Part shown: piece by piece, positions 1 to 8,435 of the stretch
Position numbering within the stretch: position 1 is the stretch's first letter
Layout: each line of letters starts with the position of its first letter
NCBI GenBank assembly: GCA_947176045.1
Contig: CAMWPF010000002.1
Location: forward strand, 1 to 34,225
From: an uncultured Treponema sp.
GTDB lineage: Bacteria; Spirochaetota; Spirochaetia; Treponematales; Treponemataceae
DNA: 34,225 nt
Direction of reading: 5' to 3'
Notes under the pieces: generated by a model
Databases searched by the model: none
Told to the model about the DNA's origin: nothing
The model's input: the letters and a program-made list of their open reading frames with translations, nothing else
Position numbers and translations under genes: made by a program

Positions 1-723
1 CAGCTGGTCCATAAAGTGCAGCGGCCCGCCCAAAAACGCGACGTGTCCGCGGATCGGCTTGCCGCAGGCAAGCCCCGAAATCGTCTGGCTCACGACCGCC
101 TGATAAATCGAAGCGGCGATGTCCTCGCGGCGCGCGCCCTCGTTGATGAGCGGCTGCACGTCAGTCTTCGCGAACACGCCGCACCGCGCCGCAATCGGGT
201 AGATTGTCTCCGCGCTTTTGGCAAGCGTGTTCAGGCCGTCCGCGTCGGTTTCCAAAAGCGCCGCCATCTGGTCGATGAACGCGCCGGTTCCGCCCGCGCA
301 CGTTCCGTTCATGCGCTGCTCCACGCCGCCGCTGAAATACGTAATCTTCGCGTCCTCGCCGCCAAGCTCGATCACAACGTCCGTCTGCGGAATCAGCTTC
401 TTGACCGCGGTGGTCGCCGCAATCACTTCCTGGATGAACGGGATGGAAAGCCACTGCGACACGGAAAGTCCGCCGGAGCCTGTTACCTTCACGCTGACCG
501 GCTGGGCGCTTCCGGCCGGAAGCCGCCGCTCCAATTCGTCGAACGCCTGCGAAACGACGGAAATAATCGTGCTGCGGATATCCGCGCGGTGCCGCTGATA
601 GTCGCTGTATATGATGGCGTCGTCGTCGTCCAGGACCGCAATTTTCACCGTCGTCGAACCGACGTCTATTCCAATTCTTATGGGAAGCACCTTTTCCGAT
701 GCTGTATGTTCTGTTGAATCCAT
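1..723 (-). CDS. 2-hydroxyacyl-CoA dehydratase activase (BadF/BadG/HgdC family), N-terminal part
   Basis: The reading frame is open for 241 codons from an ATG at 723 and runs off the left edge without a stop, so only the N-terminus is present. The family is an ATP-dependent [4Fe-4S] activator that passes an electron to 2-hydroxyacyl-CoA dehydratases. Visible signatures are the actin-like ATPase phosphate-1 motif GIDVGSTT (residues 18-25), IELGGEDAK (about 118-126), and the two cluster cysteines in NGTCAGGTGAF (C142) and RCGVFAKTD (C181). Spirochaete and clostridial homologues are often very long fusions of this activase with dehydratase-like domains; whether that holds here cannot be seen. 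No Shine-Dalgarno precedes the ATG; a good promoter puts transcription start on the ATG itself (see 730-758). An internal GTG 11 codons downstream is an alternative start. Family assignment is firm; the substrate is unknown. Confidence 0.9.
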   Translation of the reverse strand, partial: MDSTEHTASEKVLPIRIGIDVGSTTVKIAVLDDDDAIIYSDYQRHRADIRSTIISVVSQAFDELERRLPAGSAQPVSVKVTGSGGLSVSQWLSIPFIQEVIAATTAVKKLIPQTDVVIELGGEDAKITYFSGGVEQRMNGTCAGGTGAFIDQMAALLETDADGLNTLAKSAETIYPIAARCGVFAKTDVQPLINEGARREDIAASIYQAVVSQTISGLACGKPIRGHVAFLGGPLHFMDQL

Positions 724-729
724 TTTTCA

Positions 730-758
730 ATTGTACTGGTATCTTTTATTTTTTTCAA
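730..758 (-). promoter_or_regulatory. sigma-70 promoter of the activase gene; predicts a leaderless mRNA
   Basis: On the minus strand there is TTGAAA, 17 bases, then TACAAT, then six bases (TGAAAA) and the ATG. A start about seven bases after the -10 falls on the A of the start codon. Motif positions are read directly; activity is inferred. Confidence 0.6.
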
Positions 759-790
759 TGAATATCTTGAATCGGACGCGCGGCTGAAGA

Positions 791-819
791 TTGCACAAAC
801 CGTCCATCTTGGGTATCCT
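791..819 (+). promoter_or_regulatory. sigma-70 promoter of murJ
   Basis: TTGCAC (791-796), a 17-base spacer and TATCCT (814-819). It predicts a leader of about 30 bases carrying a modest purine-rich ribosome-binding stretch (AAAAAGAGA) before the GTG start at 858. The match is spacing-perfect but the -10 is only fair. Confidence 0.5.
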
Positions 820-857
820 AAATGAAGAAATCCACACTTCCATAAAAAGAGACGACT

Positions 858-2498
858 GTGACGCAATCGACGGAAAAAAAATCGCTCGTGAAATCCGGGC
901 TGCTGCTTTCACTGATGACATTCCTCTCCCGCATCATGGGACTGCTCCGCGAAATGACGAAGGCCGCGTTCCTCGGAACAAGCGCCTACGCGGACGCGTT
1001 CGGCATCGCCTTTATGATTCCGAACCTGTTCCGGCGGCTGTTCGCGGAAAACAGCATTTCAGTCGCGTTCATCCCCACGTTCCGCGGCTATCTTGAGGAC
1101 GACAGGGACGCCGGAACGCACGCCGCCATCCAGCTGTTCATCTCATCGACGCTGACGCTCGTCTCCTTCCTGACCGCAATCGTCACCGTGCTGGGAATCC
1201 TCGCGGCGCCGCTCATCGTTCCGATTTTCTACGGGCGCGGCGCGGACGCGGACATCCTTGCCGAAACGGCGTTTCTGACGCGGATTATGTTTCCGTACCT
1301 GTTCGTGATTTCCGCGGCGGCGTTCCTGCAAGGCATCCTGAACGGCTGCAACAGCTTCGCGCCGTCGGGATTCACGCCCGTGCTGTTCAACGGAATCGTC
1401 GTCGCCGTAACGTACTTCCTGACGCCGCAGCTGCCGAACCCGGAACACCTTCCGCAGGAAGCGCTGGCGGCGCGTGCCATGGCGTTCGGCGTGCTGACCG
1501 GCGGCTGCTTCCAGGCGCTGTTCCAGTGGCCGTTCGTGCGGAAGACCGGCTGGAAGACGACGCTCACCGGACTTCGGAACGCCTTCACAAATCCGGGAAC
1601 GCGGAAGGTCGTGGCGCTCATCGTTCCGACCATCATCGGAATGGCGGCGTACCAGCTCAACGACTTGGTTTCGACGGCGATTGCCGGAAAGACGGGAACG
1701 GGAACAGTCAGCAGCCTGCAATACTCCCTGCGACTTCAGGAGCTGATCCTCGGCATCTTCGCCGTTTCCATCGGAACGGTGATCCTGCCGGATCTGTCGG
1801 GGCTGGCGAAAAACCAGAAATGGCGCGAATTCAACGAAATGCTCGTACAGGCAATCAAAATCATCGCGCTCATCACGATTCCCGTTACGTTCTATTCGCT
1901 GGTTTCCGGCCGCGAGCTGATTTCGCTCGTGTACAAGACGAAGAATTTCGACGACAGATCTGTCGCGCTGACGCTCAGCGTCTTCCGCTTCCATATCGCC
2001 GGACTGTTCTTCATCGCCGCGAACCGCGTCATCTCTCCGGCGTTCTACGCGCAGGGCAACACCAAGCTGCCGACGCTCGCGGGCATCATCTGCTTCGGCG
2101 CGAACATCGCGCTCGCATTCCTGCTGTCCTTCCCGATGAAGGGAAACGGCATCGCGCTCGCCCTGACGCTCGCCAGCTTCGTCAATACAGCCTGCCTGTT
2201 CCTGTTCATGCGGAAAATGCCGTCGATGGACATGCGCGGCATCGCGAAAAAAATGCTCGGCTGCGTCGTGCGCACCACCTGCTTTTCCATCATCGCCGCG
2301 GCGCCCGCGTTCTTTGTGCGGCAGCTCCTCGTGCGCGCCGCCGCCGGACGCGGACGGCTCCTTGCATACGGAATCCCGGTGCTTGGAACCGCAGCCGTAT
2401 TCGCCGCCGTCGGCATCGCGCTGCTCGTCCTGTTCCGCGACGAGACCGCGGCCGCGGTCTCAGCAAAGCTGCGCGGAAAATTCCGGCGGAAGGCGTAG
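858..2498 (+). CDS. murJ: Lipid II flippase MurJ (MviN family)
   Basis: A 546-aa polytopic membrane protein that moves lipid II across the cytoplasmic membrane for peptidoglycan synthesis. The N-terminus carries the family signature: SRIMGLLRE near residues 24-32, then IPNLFRRLFAENSISVAF near 54-71, with the conserved arginines expected for MurJ. Alternating hydrophobic stretches along the rest fit the usual 14 transmembrane helices, and the length is normal for the family. The start is GTG at 858, chosen because the conserved first helix begins about 12 residues later and a purine-rich stretch lies just upstream. It is divergent from the activase gene and convergent with the CotH lipoprotein. 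The last 20 or so residues are basic, as expected for a cytoplasmic tail. Confidence 0.95.
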   Translation: MTQSTEKKSLVKSGLLLSLMTFLSRIMGLLREMTKAAFLGTSAYADAFGIAFMIPNLFRRLFAENSISVAFIPTFRGYLEDDRDAGTHAAIQLFISSTLTLVSFLTAIVTVLGILAAPLIVPIFYGRGADADILAETAFLTRIMFPYLFVISAAAFLQGILNGCNSFAPSGFTPVLFNGIVVAVTYFLTPQLPNPEHLPQEALAARAMAFGVLTGGCFQALFQWPFVRKTGWKTTLTGLRNAFTNPGTRKVVALIVPTIIGMAAYQLNDLVSTAIAGKTGTGTVSSLQYSLRLQELILGIFAVSIGTVILPDLSGLAKNQKWREFNEMLVQAIKIIALITIPVTFYSLVSGRELISLVYKTKNFDDRSVALTLSVFRFHIAGLFFIAANRVISPAFYAQGNTKLPTLAGIICFGANIALAFLLSFPMKGNGIALALTLASFVNTACLFLFMRKMPSMDMRGIAKKMLGCVVRTTCFSIIAAAPAFFVRQLLVRAAAGRGRLLAYGIPVLGTAAVFAAVGIALLVLFRDETAAAVSAKLRGKFRRKA

Positions 2499-2528
2499 GA
2501 ACGAACAGACCGCCGGAGCCAGCCGTAG

Positions 2529-2551
2529 GCCGGCATGACGCCGCCGCGCGG
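2529..2551. repeat. 23-bp GC-rich repeat, copy 1, in a convergent gene junction
   Basis: The 23 bases beginning GCCGGCATGACGCCG and ending CCGCGCGG recur exactly at 4809-4831. The 3' half can fold (CCGC-CGC-GCGG). This copy lies between the converging ends of murJ and the CotH gene, so a terminator or REP-like role is possible. No U-tract follows on either strand. Confidence 0.6.
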
Positions 2552-2559
2552 GACGACAA

Positions 2560-4350
2560 TCATTCCGGCACGGAGAACGATTCTCCTGCAATCCACAAAA
2601 TCCGATTCCGCACCACGTCCTTGACAAAATCAAAATCCTCATCAAATGAATCAAGCGGCGGACTGCCGACCGGGTTTGGATGCGCGCCCCACCGCAGCGC
2701 GTCCAATTCAGCGGCGGACGAAATTGCGCCGCGGATCGCATCCGCCCGTGCGCACGCCGCATCTGCGTCCAGCCGGGCGGCATATTTGGAAACCGCGTCG
2801 TTGAATTCCGGCGTCTTGAACAGTGCGCCAAAATATATCGTGTTTCTGTCGATGAAATCCGTGTCATTGCGGCCCGCCGCCCAGTCGAAATCCCAAACCG
2901 GCCCAGCCTTTAGCAGATGCGCCGTGTTGTCGAACAAAACATAGCAGGATTTCGGATGTCCCAATTCGCCGTTGCGCATGACTTCATTGACCACGTAAAA
3001 CTGCGCGAACGAATCCACGTCGATATGCCGGATATCAGCAGCGTCGCCGTACAGCTCGCCTTCAATCTGCGCAATCCATTGTTCGATGTCTTTCAGCCTC
3101 TCGTCCGTCATTGAATCGTCGTTCTTGATGTTGTACGGCAGCCCCTTCTTTTCCGACTTGAATTTCCACGCTTCGTCAAAATATGTGTCCAATTCCATCA
3201 AATAATCATCGTCCTCGTCGATGGCGACGCGGTTTTCGTCCGCCTTGATCGCCTCGCCGAGCCAGTACAATCCAAGAAATTCACCGTTCAAGACGAGCTG
3301 CACATACTCGCCGCCGACCGTCCAGTCCATTCCAAGCTGTCGGCTCAGGCAGAACGCCATCTCATTCTTTATGAATGAATTGTCCAAATAGTTCGCAATC
3401 AGAACCCACCGCTTGTGCTTGGGCATTCCAAGCATTTCCCGCTTTTTGCCGAGCTTGAGCGCATACGGCTTCTTCTTCTGATTCCACGTCGAATTGCCGC
3501 GGCCGCGGATGAACGTTTCGACTGTTTCACAATTCCAATCGGCGTCGTCCGCCCCTGCAATGCTGATTGTTCCCGGAATCCAATCCTCCTTGTTCAAAAT
3601 GGGAACATCATTCGTATCAACCGTTACAACAGGAAGTCCCGAACCGACTGTCCGGCAGATTACAGCGGCATCCGAATCAACGGATTTTCTGCCGCCGCTG
3701 GAAACGAGCGTCGCCGTGCAATAATACTCCGCCAAAACATAGTCGTTCCGTTCCAGCGATGAAAACGGAAGCGAAACTTCGCACCAGCTCCCAAATTCAA
3801 CGGCGGACGCATCAGACGCGAACACTTCCGAAAATTCCGCCTCATTCGGATTTTTTCGGAACCATCGATAGGAAAGCTCTCCGGAGCAGTCGACGAAGAC
3901 AGTCGCCTTCAGCAGATAATCGTCCGCATACATCGGAATTTCCGCGCCTTCCGGCTGCGACCAGAACGCAAAAACCGGCTTCATGACCGCCACCCTGAAC
4001 GAGGCGGCAAAATCACCATACACAACGCGGACATCATGGGTTCCCGCCTCCGTCAGAACCGCCCCATCAGGCGGCTCCACGCTGTACGAATCCCGTTCCA
4101 GTTCACGACATGTTCCGTCTGCCTGCACATAGACGACGGAAAGCCCTTTCAAATCCAGCGCGTCCTCCACAAAATACTGCACCTTTTCGGGCGGCGATTC
4201 AACGCGGAGCGTTTCCGCATACACTGTCTCCGAAACGACTGTCTCGACAACTTCTGCCTCCTGCCTGCATCCAGCCGCAACTCCGGCGGCAAACAGCAGC
4301 AACGCCGAGTCCGCTAAAAAAATCAATGTGCTACGCGCTTTTTTCACCAC
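2560..4350 (-). CDS. CotH-kinase-family lipoprotein with N-terminal Ig-like domain
   Basis: A 596-aa exported protein. A lysine-containing start and hydrophobic stretch lead to the lipobox VAAGC, with the lipidated cysteine at residue 28. Residues about 48-123 resemble a bacterial Ig-like (Big_3) fold ending in an AGTHDVRVVYGDF-like strand. From about 270 to 540 is a CotH domain: RGRGNSTW (282-289), KRWVLIANYLDNSFIKNEMA (313-332), LNGEFLGLYWLGEAI (354-368) and the metal-binding PVWDFDW (484-490). CotH proteins are atypical secreted protein kinases or spore-coat/surface proteins; the substrate here is unknown. Two tandem GTG codons (4350, 4347) follow AGGGGG, and either could be the start. The neighbouring divergent XRE gene may regulate it, but that is only inference from position. 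Confidence 0.85.
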   Translation of the reverse strand: MVKKARSTLIFLADSALLLFAAGVAAGCRQEAEVVETVVSETVYAETLRVESPPEKVQYFVEDALDLKGLSVVYVQADGTCRELERDSYSVEPPDGAVLTEAGTHDVRVVYGDFAASFRVAVMKPVFAFWSQPEGAEIPMYADDYLLKATVFVDCSGELSYRWFRKNPNEAEFSEVFASDASAVEFGSWCEVSLPFSSLERNDYVLAEYYCTATLVSSGGRKSVDSDAAVICRTVGSGLPVVTVDTNDVPILNKEDWIPGTISIAGADDADWNCETVETFIRGRGNSTWNQKKKPYALKLGKKREMLGMPKHKRWVLIANYLDNSFIKNEMAFCLSRQLGMDWTVGGEYVQLVLNGEFLGLYWLGEAIKADENRVAIDEDDDYLMELDTYFDEAWKFKSEKKGLPYNIKNDDSMTDERLKDIEQWIAQIEGELYGDAADIRHIDVDSFAQFYVVNEVMRNGELGHPKSCYVLFDNTAHLLKAGPVWDFDWAAGRNDTDFIDRNTIYFGALFKTPEFNDAVSKYAARLDADAACARADAIRGAISSAAELDALRWGAHPNPVGSPPLDSFDEDFDFVKDVVRNRILWIAGESFSVPE

Positions 4351-4473
4351 GCCCCCTTGCCATAAAAGGCATTTATCAAAACAAAGATTCCATACAATAC
4401 ATTTTTAACAGAATAACTTCCATATGGTCCAGTTTTTAAAAAATAAATTTCTTTTATGGTGTAATGACAGTGC
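4351..4473. promoter_or_regulatory. Divergent regulatory region between CotH lipoprotein and XRE gene
   Basis: This 123-base AT-rich spacer must hold both promoters. TTCCATA occurs at 4388-4394 and again at 4418-4424, exactly 30 bases apart on the same strand, which could be paired operator sites. TTGTAT-16-TAAATG is a weak candidate promoter for the CotH gene. The XRE ATG lacks a Shine-Dalgarno; TAATGA six bases upstream of it is a weak -10 candidate. No promoter here is convincing. Confidence 0.35.
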
Positions 4474-4818
4474 ATGGGCTTTTCGGAAAATTTTCGTGAC
4501 GAACTTGAATATCAGGGAATCCAGCTGAAGGAATTTTCCAGACGTTCTGGAATCAGTTTGAACACATTGAACAAGTACAACTCCGGCTCAAGCGTCGTGC
4601 CGAACATCGAGACGGCAAAAAGAATTGCAGACACGCTTCATGTCTCGCTGGACTTTCTTGTTTCCGGGAGGCTGTGCGGCATTGAATCCCAGAATCCGAA
4701 AATCCAGGAAATTGCCAGAATGCTTCGGAAGCTTTCTCCAACGGAACTGGACGCAATTCAGGCAGTCGTCTCGGCCATTGCACAAAAGCACGGGGAAACG
4801 CACAAACCGCCGGCATGA
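4474..4818 (+). CDS. Small XRE-family transcriptional regulator
   Basis: A 114-aa protein whose first 65 residues form a Cro/C1-type helix-turn-helix: the LKEFSRRSGISLNTLNKYNSG segment (about 18-38) followed by IETAKRIADTLHVSLDFLVSG. The C-terminal 45 residues are helical and may dimerise. The family binds operator DNA, often its own promoter region. The ATG at 4474 is chosen because the domain begins directly after it. There is no Shine-Dalgarno in front. It is divergent from the CotH lipoprotein and convergent with coaE; its stop codon lies inside the second copy of the 23-bp repeat. It could be a self-regulated controller of the CotH gene or an unrelated orphan. Confidence 0.85.
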   Translation: MGFSENFRDELEYQGIQLKEFSRRSGISLNTLNKYNSGSSVVPNIETAKRIADTLHVSLDFLVSGRLCGIESQNPKIQEIARMLRKLSPTELDAIQAVVSAIAQKHGETHKPPA

Positions 4819-4831
4819 CGCCGCCGCGCGG
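4809..4831. repeat. 23-bp GC-rich repeat, copy 2, in a convergent gene junction
   Basis: Identical over 23 bases to 2529-2551. Here the 3' half extends to a five-base-pair hairpin GCCGC-CGC-GCGGC. It overlaps the XRE stop codon (4816-4818) and ends just before the coaE stop, so this junction has almost no other space for a terminator. Confidence 0.6.
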
Positions 4832-4832
4832 C

Positions 4833-5498
4833 TTAGATGCGCCGGTTGAACGCCGCGACCAGCTTCCTTTCAAGCGCGGCAAGCCCGCCGCAGTTCCAGA
4901 CGCGGACCATCGGAATCCCGGTGGCGGCGTACGCGGAAAAAAGCCCGGACTGCGCGCGGAACCGCGCCACAACCTGCCCGAAGCGCAGATTGTCCCGGCG
5001 AAGAGCGCGCGCCAGACGCACAACCGCCGGCGCGTCCACAAAGATGATGCGCCCGCAGCGCTCCATAAGGGCGGGCGTCTTGTACAGAACCGCCGCGTTC
5101 AAAATGACGCCGGCGCAGCCCGCAGAAATCCGCGCCGCAATCTCCGCTTCCGCGCGGCGCACGACGGCGGGATAAACCAACGCCTCCTGCCGCGCAAGCA
5201 GTTCCGGCCGCGGAAAAACCAGCCGTCCCAGCGCGCGCCTGTCCAAGCGCCCGTCCGCACCGACAAGCCGAATGCCGGAAGCGGCGGCGTCCGCAGAAAA
5301 CGCCGACAGAATGTCCGCCTCGATTTCCTGAACCGCGCCGTGGACAAGCTCGTCCGCGTCCAGCGCGGCAAAGCCGTACTTTTCCAGAATCGCGGAGGCG
5401 GCGTTCTTCCCTGCCGCCATCGGCCCGGTTACGCAGAGAACCGGCGGAAGCGGCGCGCCGCCGGCAGCTTCCAGCGGAATGTTCCAGCGCGCGCTCAA
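4833..5498 (-). CDS. coaE: Dephospho-CoA kinase
   Basis: A 221-aa P-loop kinase catalysing the last step of coenzyme A synthesis. The N-terminal nucleotide-binding loop reads VTGPMAAGKNAAS (about residues 24-36), a variant of the usual GGIGSGKS, followed by the family's LDADELVH (about 46-53). The later segments VILNAAVLYKT and IIFVDAP match the acceptor-binding and core strands. The start is TTG at 5498, overlapping the polA stop (TTG and TGA share two bases), with GGGGTG upstream as ribosome-binding site; no ATG in the right place exists. The coupling to polA fits the polA-coaE neighbourhood known in many bacteria. The atypical P-loop lowers certainty slightly. Confidence 0.85.
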   Translation of the reverse strand: MSARWNIPLEAAGGAPLPPVLCVTGPMAAGKNAASAILEKYGFAALDADELVHGAVQEIEADILSAFSADAAASGIRLVGADGRLDRRALGRLVFPRPELLARQEALVYPAVVRRAEAEIAARISAGCAGVILNAAVLYKTPALMERCGRIIFVDAPAVVRLARALRRDNLRFGQVVARFRAQSGLFSAYAATGIPMVRVWNCGGLAALERKLVAAFNRRI

Positions 5499-8338
5499 TG
5501 GAATTCACCCCAGTTCTTGCCGCATTCAATCGAAACGCGGAGCGGCACGCGCAGCGCCACGGCATTTTCCATCTTTTCGCGCACAATGCGGACGGTCTCG
5601 CCGATTGCCTGCTCGTCATCCGGACATTCCAGAATCAGCTCGTCGTGCACCTGCACGAGCAGCCGGGCGCCGTCCGGACCTCCGCGGAGCGCGGCGTCAA
5701 CGTCCAGCATCGCCTTCTTCACAATGTCGGCGGCGCTTCCCTGAACCGGCGTATTCACCGCTACGCGCTCCGCTCCCGCGCGCTCGATCTTGTTGCGGCT
5801 GTTAATGCTCAAAATGGCGCGCCGCCTCCCGAAAATCGTCTCGACAAATCCGTCCCGCTCCGCCTTCCGCACCGTTTCGTCCATGAAATTCCGCACCGAA
5901 GCATACGTCTTGAAATAGTTTTCGATGAATTCCGCCGCCTGCGGCCGGGAAATGCCCAAACCGCCGGCAAGCCGGAAGGAACTCATGCCGTAGATGACGC
6001 CGAAATTGATGGTCTTCGCCGTGCGCCGCATCTCCGGCGTCACCGCCTCCGGCTCCACTCCGAAAATCAGCGCGGCGGTCGCCCGGTGGATGTCCGTTCC
6101 TGACTGGAAGGCGGCGCACATCGTTCCGTCGCCGGACAGATGCGCGAGCACCACCAGCTCAATCTGCGAATAATCCGCAGAAATCAGCACCGTCCCCGGC
6201 GCCGCCGTAAACGCACTTCGGATCCGGCGCCCTGCCTCGTTGCGCACCGGAATGTTCTGCAAATTCGGATCGCGGCAGGAAAGCCGCCCGGTCGCCGTTC
6301 CCGTCTGGATGAAGTCCGTGTGAATGCGCCCGGCAGCATCGCAGAGCAGCGGAAGCGTCTCCACATACGTCGATTGCAGCTTGGAAAGCTCGCGGTAGTC
6401 CAGAATCATGCGTGGAACCGCATCGAACAGCGCCAGCTCCTCAAGCACGGATGTGTCCGTCGAATAGCCGCGCTTCGTCTTCTTGCCGGGCTTGAGCCCG
6501 CGTTCCGTAAAAAGCACTTCCTGCAGCTGCTTTGTCGAAGCGATGTTGAACGGATGCCCGACTTCGGCGTAAATTCCGTTCTGGGCGTCCTCTATGTTCC
6601 GAGTCAGCTCCTCGTTGTATTGGAGCAGCGTCTGCGCGTCCAGATGGATTCCGGCGATTTCCATTTCCGCAAGCACTGGAAGCAGCTTCATTTCGATGTC
6701 GGAAAAAAGTTCCGCCAGCCCGCGCTCCGCAAGCCGTTCCCGAAGGACAAGCCACAGCTGGAACGTAAAGTCCGCGTCCTCAGCGGCATACGGCGCCGCC
6801 TTTTCCAGCGGCACGTCGGCGAACGTCTGCTTCTTCCCGACAATTTCATCATATTCCGTTCCGGAAAGCCCCAGATAGGCCTCCGCCAGATGCTCCAGAC
6901 TGTAGGCGTTCTTTCCCGTCCGGTCGGGCGACAGAAGCCACTCGGCAATCATCGTGTCGGCGAGCGTGCAGCGCGGACGCCCGCCGGAAAAGCTGATTCC
7001 GGCGGTGCGCAGCACCTTGTAGTCGAACTTTCCGTTGTGAAGGACGACCGTCACGGACGGCTCGTCGAACAGGCGCGCAATTTCACGCAGGGCGTCGGCA
7101 AGCGGCACAAAATCGCCCGCGTCAAACATATCGTTCGTAAAAATCGGAACGTAGACGGCGCTGCCCGCCGCGCAGCACAGGCTGAATCCGACCATGCGCG
7201 CGGAAAGCGTGTCCAATGAGTCCGTCTCGCAGTCAAAGGCGACCGTCCGCTCCGCCGAACGCAGGACGGCATCGACGAACTGCGAAAGCTCCCCGGCGCT
7301 GCGGACGGCGCGGTAGTCGCCGGAATTCTTGACAAGCGGCGCCCGCTGCGATTCGTCTGGAATTTCCGCGCCATCGCCGCCTTCTTCCGAAGGCGCCGCC
7401 TCCGTTCCGCCGCTGTCGGACAGCGCCTCGCCTGAGCCGCCGCCAGACGAAACGGCAAGTTCGACATACTGCTTCGCGACCGACGGAACGCCGAATTTTT
7501 TAAGCAGCTCCGCGGCGGCGGCGCAGTCCAGCACGACCGGCTCCCCGAACACCGCCCCATCTATTTCAGGGCAGGGAACATCCGCGCACAGCCGGACAAG
7601 CTGTTGGGAAAAATACGCGCTTTCCCTGCCGTCCGCCAGCTTCTTCTGCACGGCGCCCTTGATGTCGCCGATGTGCGCGTAAATGCCGTCCAGCGTTCCA
7701 TATTCGGCAAGCAGCTTCGCGGATGTTTTGACGCCGACGCCTTTGACGCCTGGAATATTGTCCGACGTGTCGCCGAAAAGCGCGAGCAGGTCCAGCAGCT
7801 GCGACGGCATGACGCCCCACTCCGCCTTCACACCGTCAACGCCCGTAACCTTCCAGACATCGGCATGATCCGGCTTGAGAATCTGCGTCGAATCCGTAAC
7901 AAGCTGCATCAAATCCTTGTCGCCCGAAAGAATCCTGCACGTCCGCCCGGCCGCCTCGCATTTTTTCGCGGCCGTAGCAATCACATCGTCCGCCTCGTAG
8001 CCCTCGCACTGAAGCACAGGAATTCCCAGCGCGCGCAGGACATCCTCAATCCACGGAATCTGCTCGTGCAGATCCTCCGGCGTCTTGTTGCGCGTCGCCT
8101 TGTATTCCGCATACAATTTGTGCCGGAACGTCGCACTTTTTGAATCCATCGCAGCGGCAATATGCAGCGGCTTGTAGTGCTTTAAAATCGAATGCAAATT
8201 CCGAAAAAATCCGAACAGCGCGGACACATTCTGTCCCGCCTGATTTGTCAGCGGACGTGAAACGAACGCAAAATAACAGCGGTAAATCAGCCCGTACGAA
8301 TCCAAAATATAGAATGTATTTTCGTCAAAATCAGCCAT
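5495..8338 (-). CDS. polA: DNA polymerase I
   Basis: A 947-aa three-domain enzyme for Okazaki fragment processing and gap repair. The 5' nuclease occupies about residues 1-295, with ILDSYGLIYR and YEADDVIA. A Gly/Ser/Glu-rich linker follows (about 297-335). The 3'-5' exonuclease keeps its catalytic residues: D369/E371 in FDCETD, N435/D439 in HNGKFD, and Y517/D521 in YAAED. The polymerase shows motif A DYSQIELVVLAHLSGD, motif B RRTAKTINFGVIYG and motif C VHDELILE. Proofreading therefore looks intact, unlike in several Pol I lineages. The ATG at 8338 has no clear Shine-Dalgarno; TAGAAT lies six bases upstream of it. coaE is co-transcribed downstream. Confidence 0.97.
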   Translation of the reverse strand: MADFDENTFYILDSYGLIYRCYFAFVSRPLTNQAGQNVSALFGFFRNLHSILKHYKPLHIAAAMDSKSATFRHKLYAEYKATRNKTPEDLHEQIPWIEDVLRALGIPVLQCEGYEADDVIATAAKKCEAAGRTCRILSGDKDLMQLVTDSTQILKPDHADVWKVTGVDGVKAEWGVMPSQLLDLLALFGDTSDNIPGVKGVGVKTSAKLLAEYGTLDGIYAHIGDIKGAVQKKLADGRESAYFSQQLVRLCADVPCPEIDGAVFGEPVVLDCAAAAELLKKFGVPSVAKQYVELAVSSGGGSGEALSDSGGTEAAPSEEGGDGAEIPDESQRAPLVKNSGDYRAVRSAGELSQFVDAVLRSAERTVAFDCETDSLDTLSARMVGFSLCCAAGSAVYVPIFTNDMFDAGDFVPLADALREIARLFDEPSVTVVLHNGKFDYKVLRTAGISFSGGRPRCTLADTMIAEWLLSPDRTGKNAYSLEHLAEAYLGLSGTEYDEIVGKKQTFADVPLEKAAPYAAEDADFTFQLWLVLRERLAERGLAELFSDIEMKLLPVLAEMEIAGIHLDAQTLLQYNEELTRNIEDAQNGIYAEVGHPFNIASTKQLQEVLFTERGLKPGKKTKRGYSTDTSVLEELALFDAVPRMILDYRELSKLQSTYVETLPLLCDAAGRIHTDFIQTGTATGRLSCRDPNLQNIPVRNEAGRRIRSAFTAAPGTVLISADYSQIELVVLAHLSGDGTMCAAFQSGTDIHRATAALIFGVEPEAVTPEMRRTAKTINFGVIYGMSSFRLAGGLGISRPQAAEFIENYFKTYASVRNFMDETVRKAERDGFVETIFGRRRAILSINSRNKIERAGAERVAVNTPVQGSAADIVKKAMLDVDAALRGGPDGARLLVQVHDELILECPDDEQAIGETVRIVREKMENAVALRVPLRVSIECGKNWGEFH

Positions 8339-8344
8339 GCCGCC

Positions 8345-8373
8345 ATTCTACACGGATTTTTCTGAAGGGGGAA
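8345..8373 (-). promoter_or_regulatory. Weak candidate promoter of polA, leaderless type
   Basis: On the minus strand TAGAAT ends six bases before the polA ATG, and TTCCCC lies 17 bases further upstream as a poor -35. The arrangement copies the better examples at 730-758, 16448-16476 and 27714-27742, but the -35 is weak. Confidence 0.3.
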
Positions 8374-8394
8374 GGCTTCCCGCCGCCAATCAAC

Positions 8395-8420
8395 ATACCT
8401 CGACGCAAGCGTCGAGGTAT
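8395..8420. repeat. Perfect 12-bp-arm palindrome upstream of polA
   Basis: The core CCTCGACGC-AA-GCGTCGAGG is flanked by ATA and TAT, giving 12 perfectly paired bases around AA. It lies between the groES terminator and polA, about 57 bases before the polA start. There is no U-tract on either side, so it is not a standard intrinsic terminator; it may be an interspersed palindromic element or a protein site. Confidence 0.75.
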
Positions 8421-8435
8421 GAAACCCTCCGCACG

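Noticed and set aside
822-845. Seven-codon leader peptide (MKKSTLP) before murJ
   Set aside because: Its ATG lies only three bases after the predicted -10, upstream of the expected transcription start, so it would not be in the message.
1526-2944. 472-codon open frame overlapping murJ and running into the CotH gene
   Set aside because: Out-of-frame reading of murJ; the translation is Arg/His-rich without membrane helices.
7801-7820. Third copy of the 23-bp repeat inside polA
   Set aside because: Only about 12 bases (CGGCATGACGCC) match and they encode conserved PolA residues.
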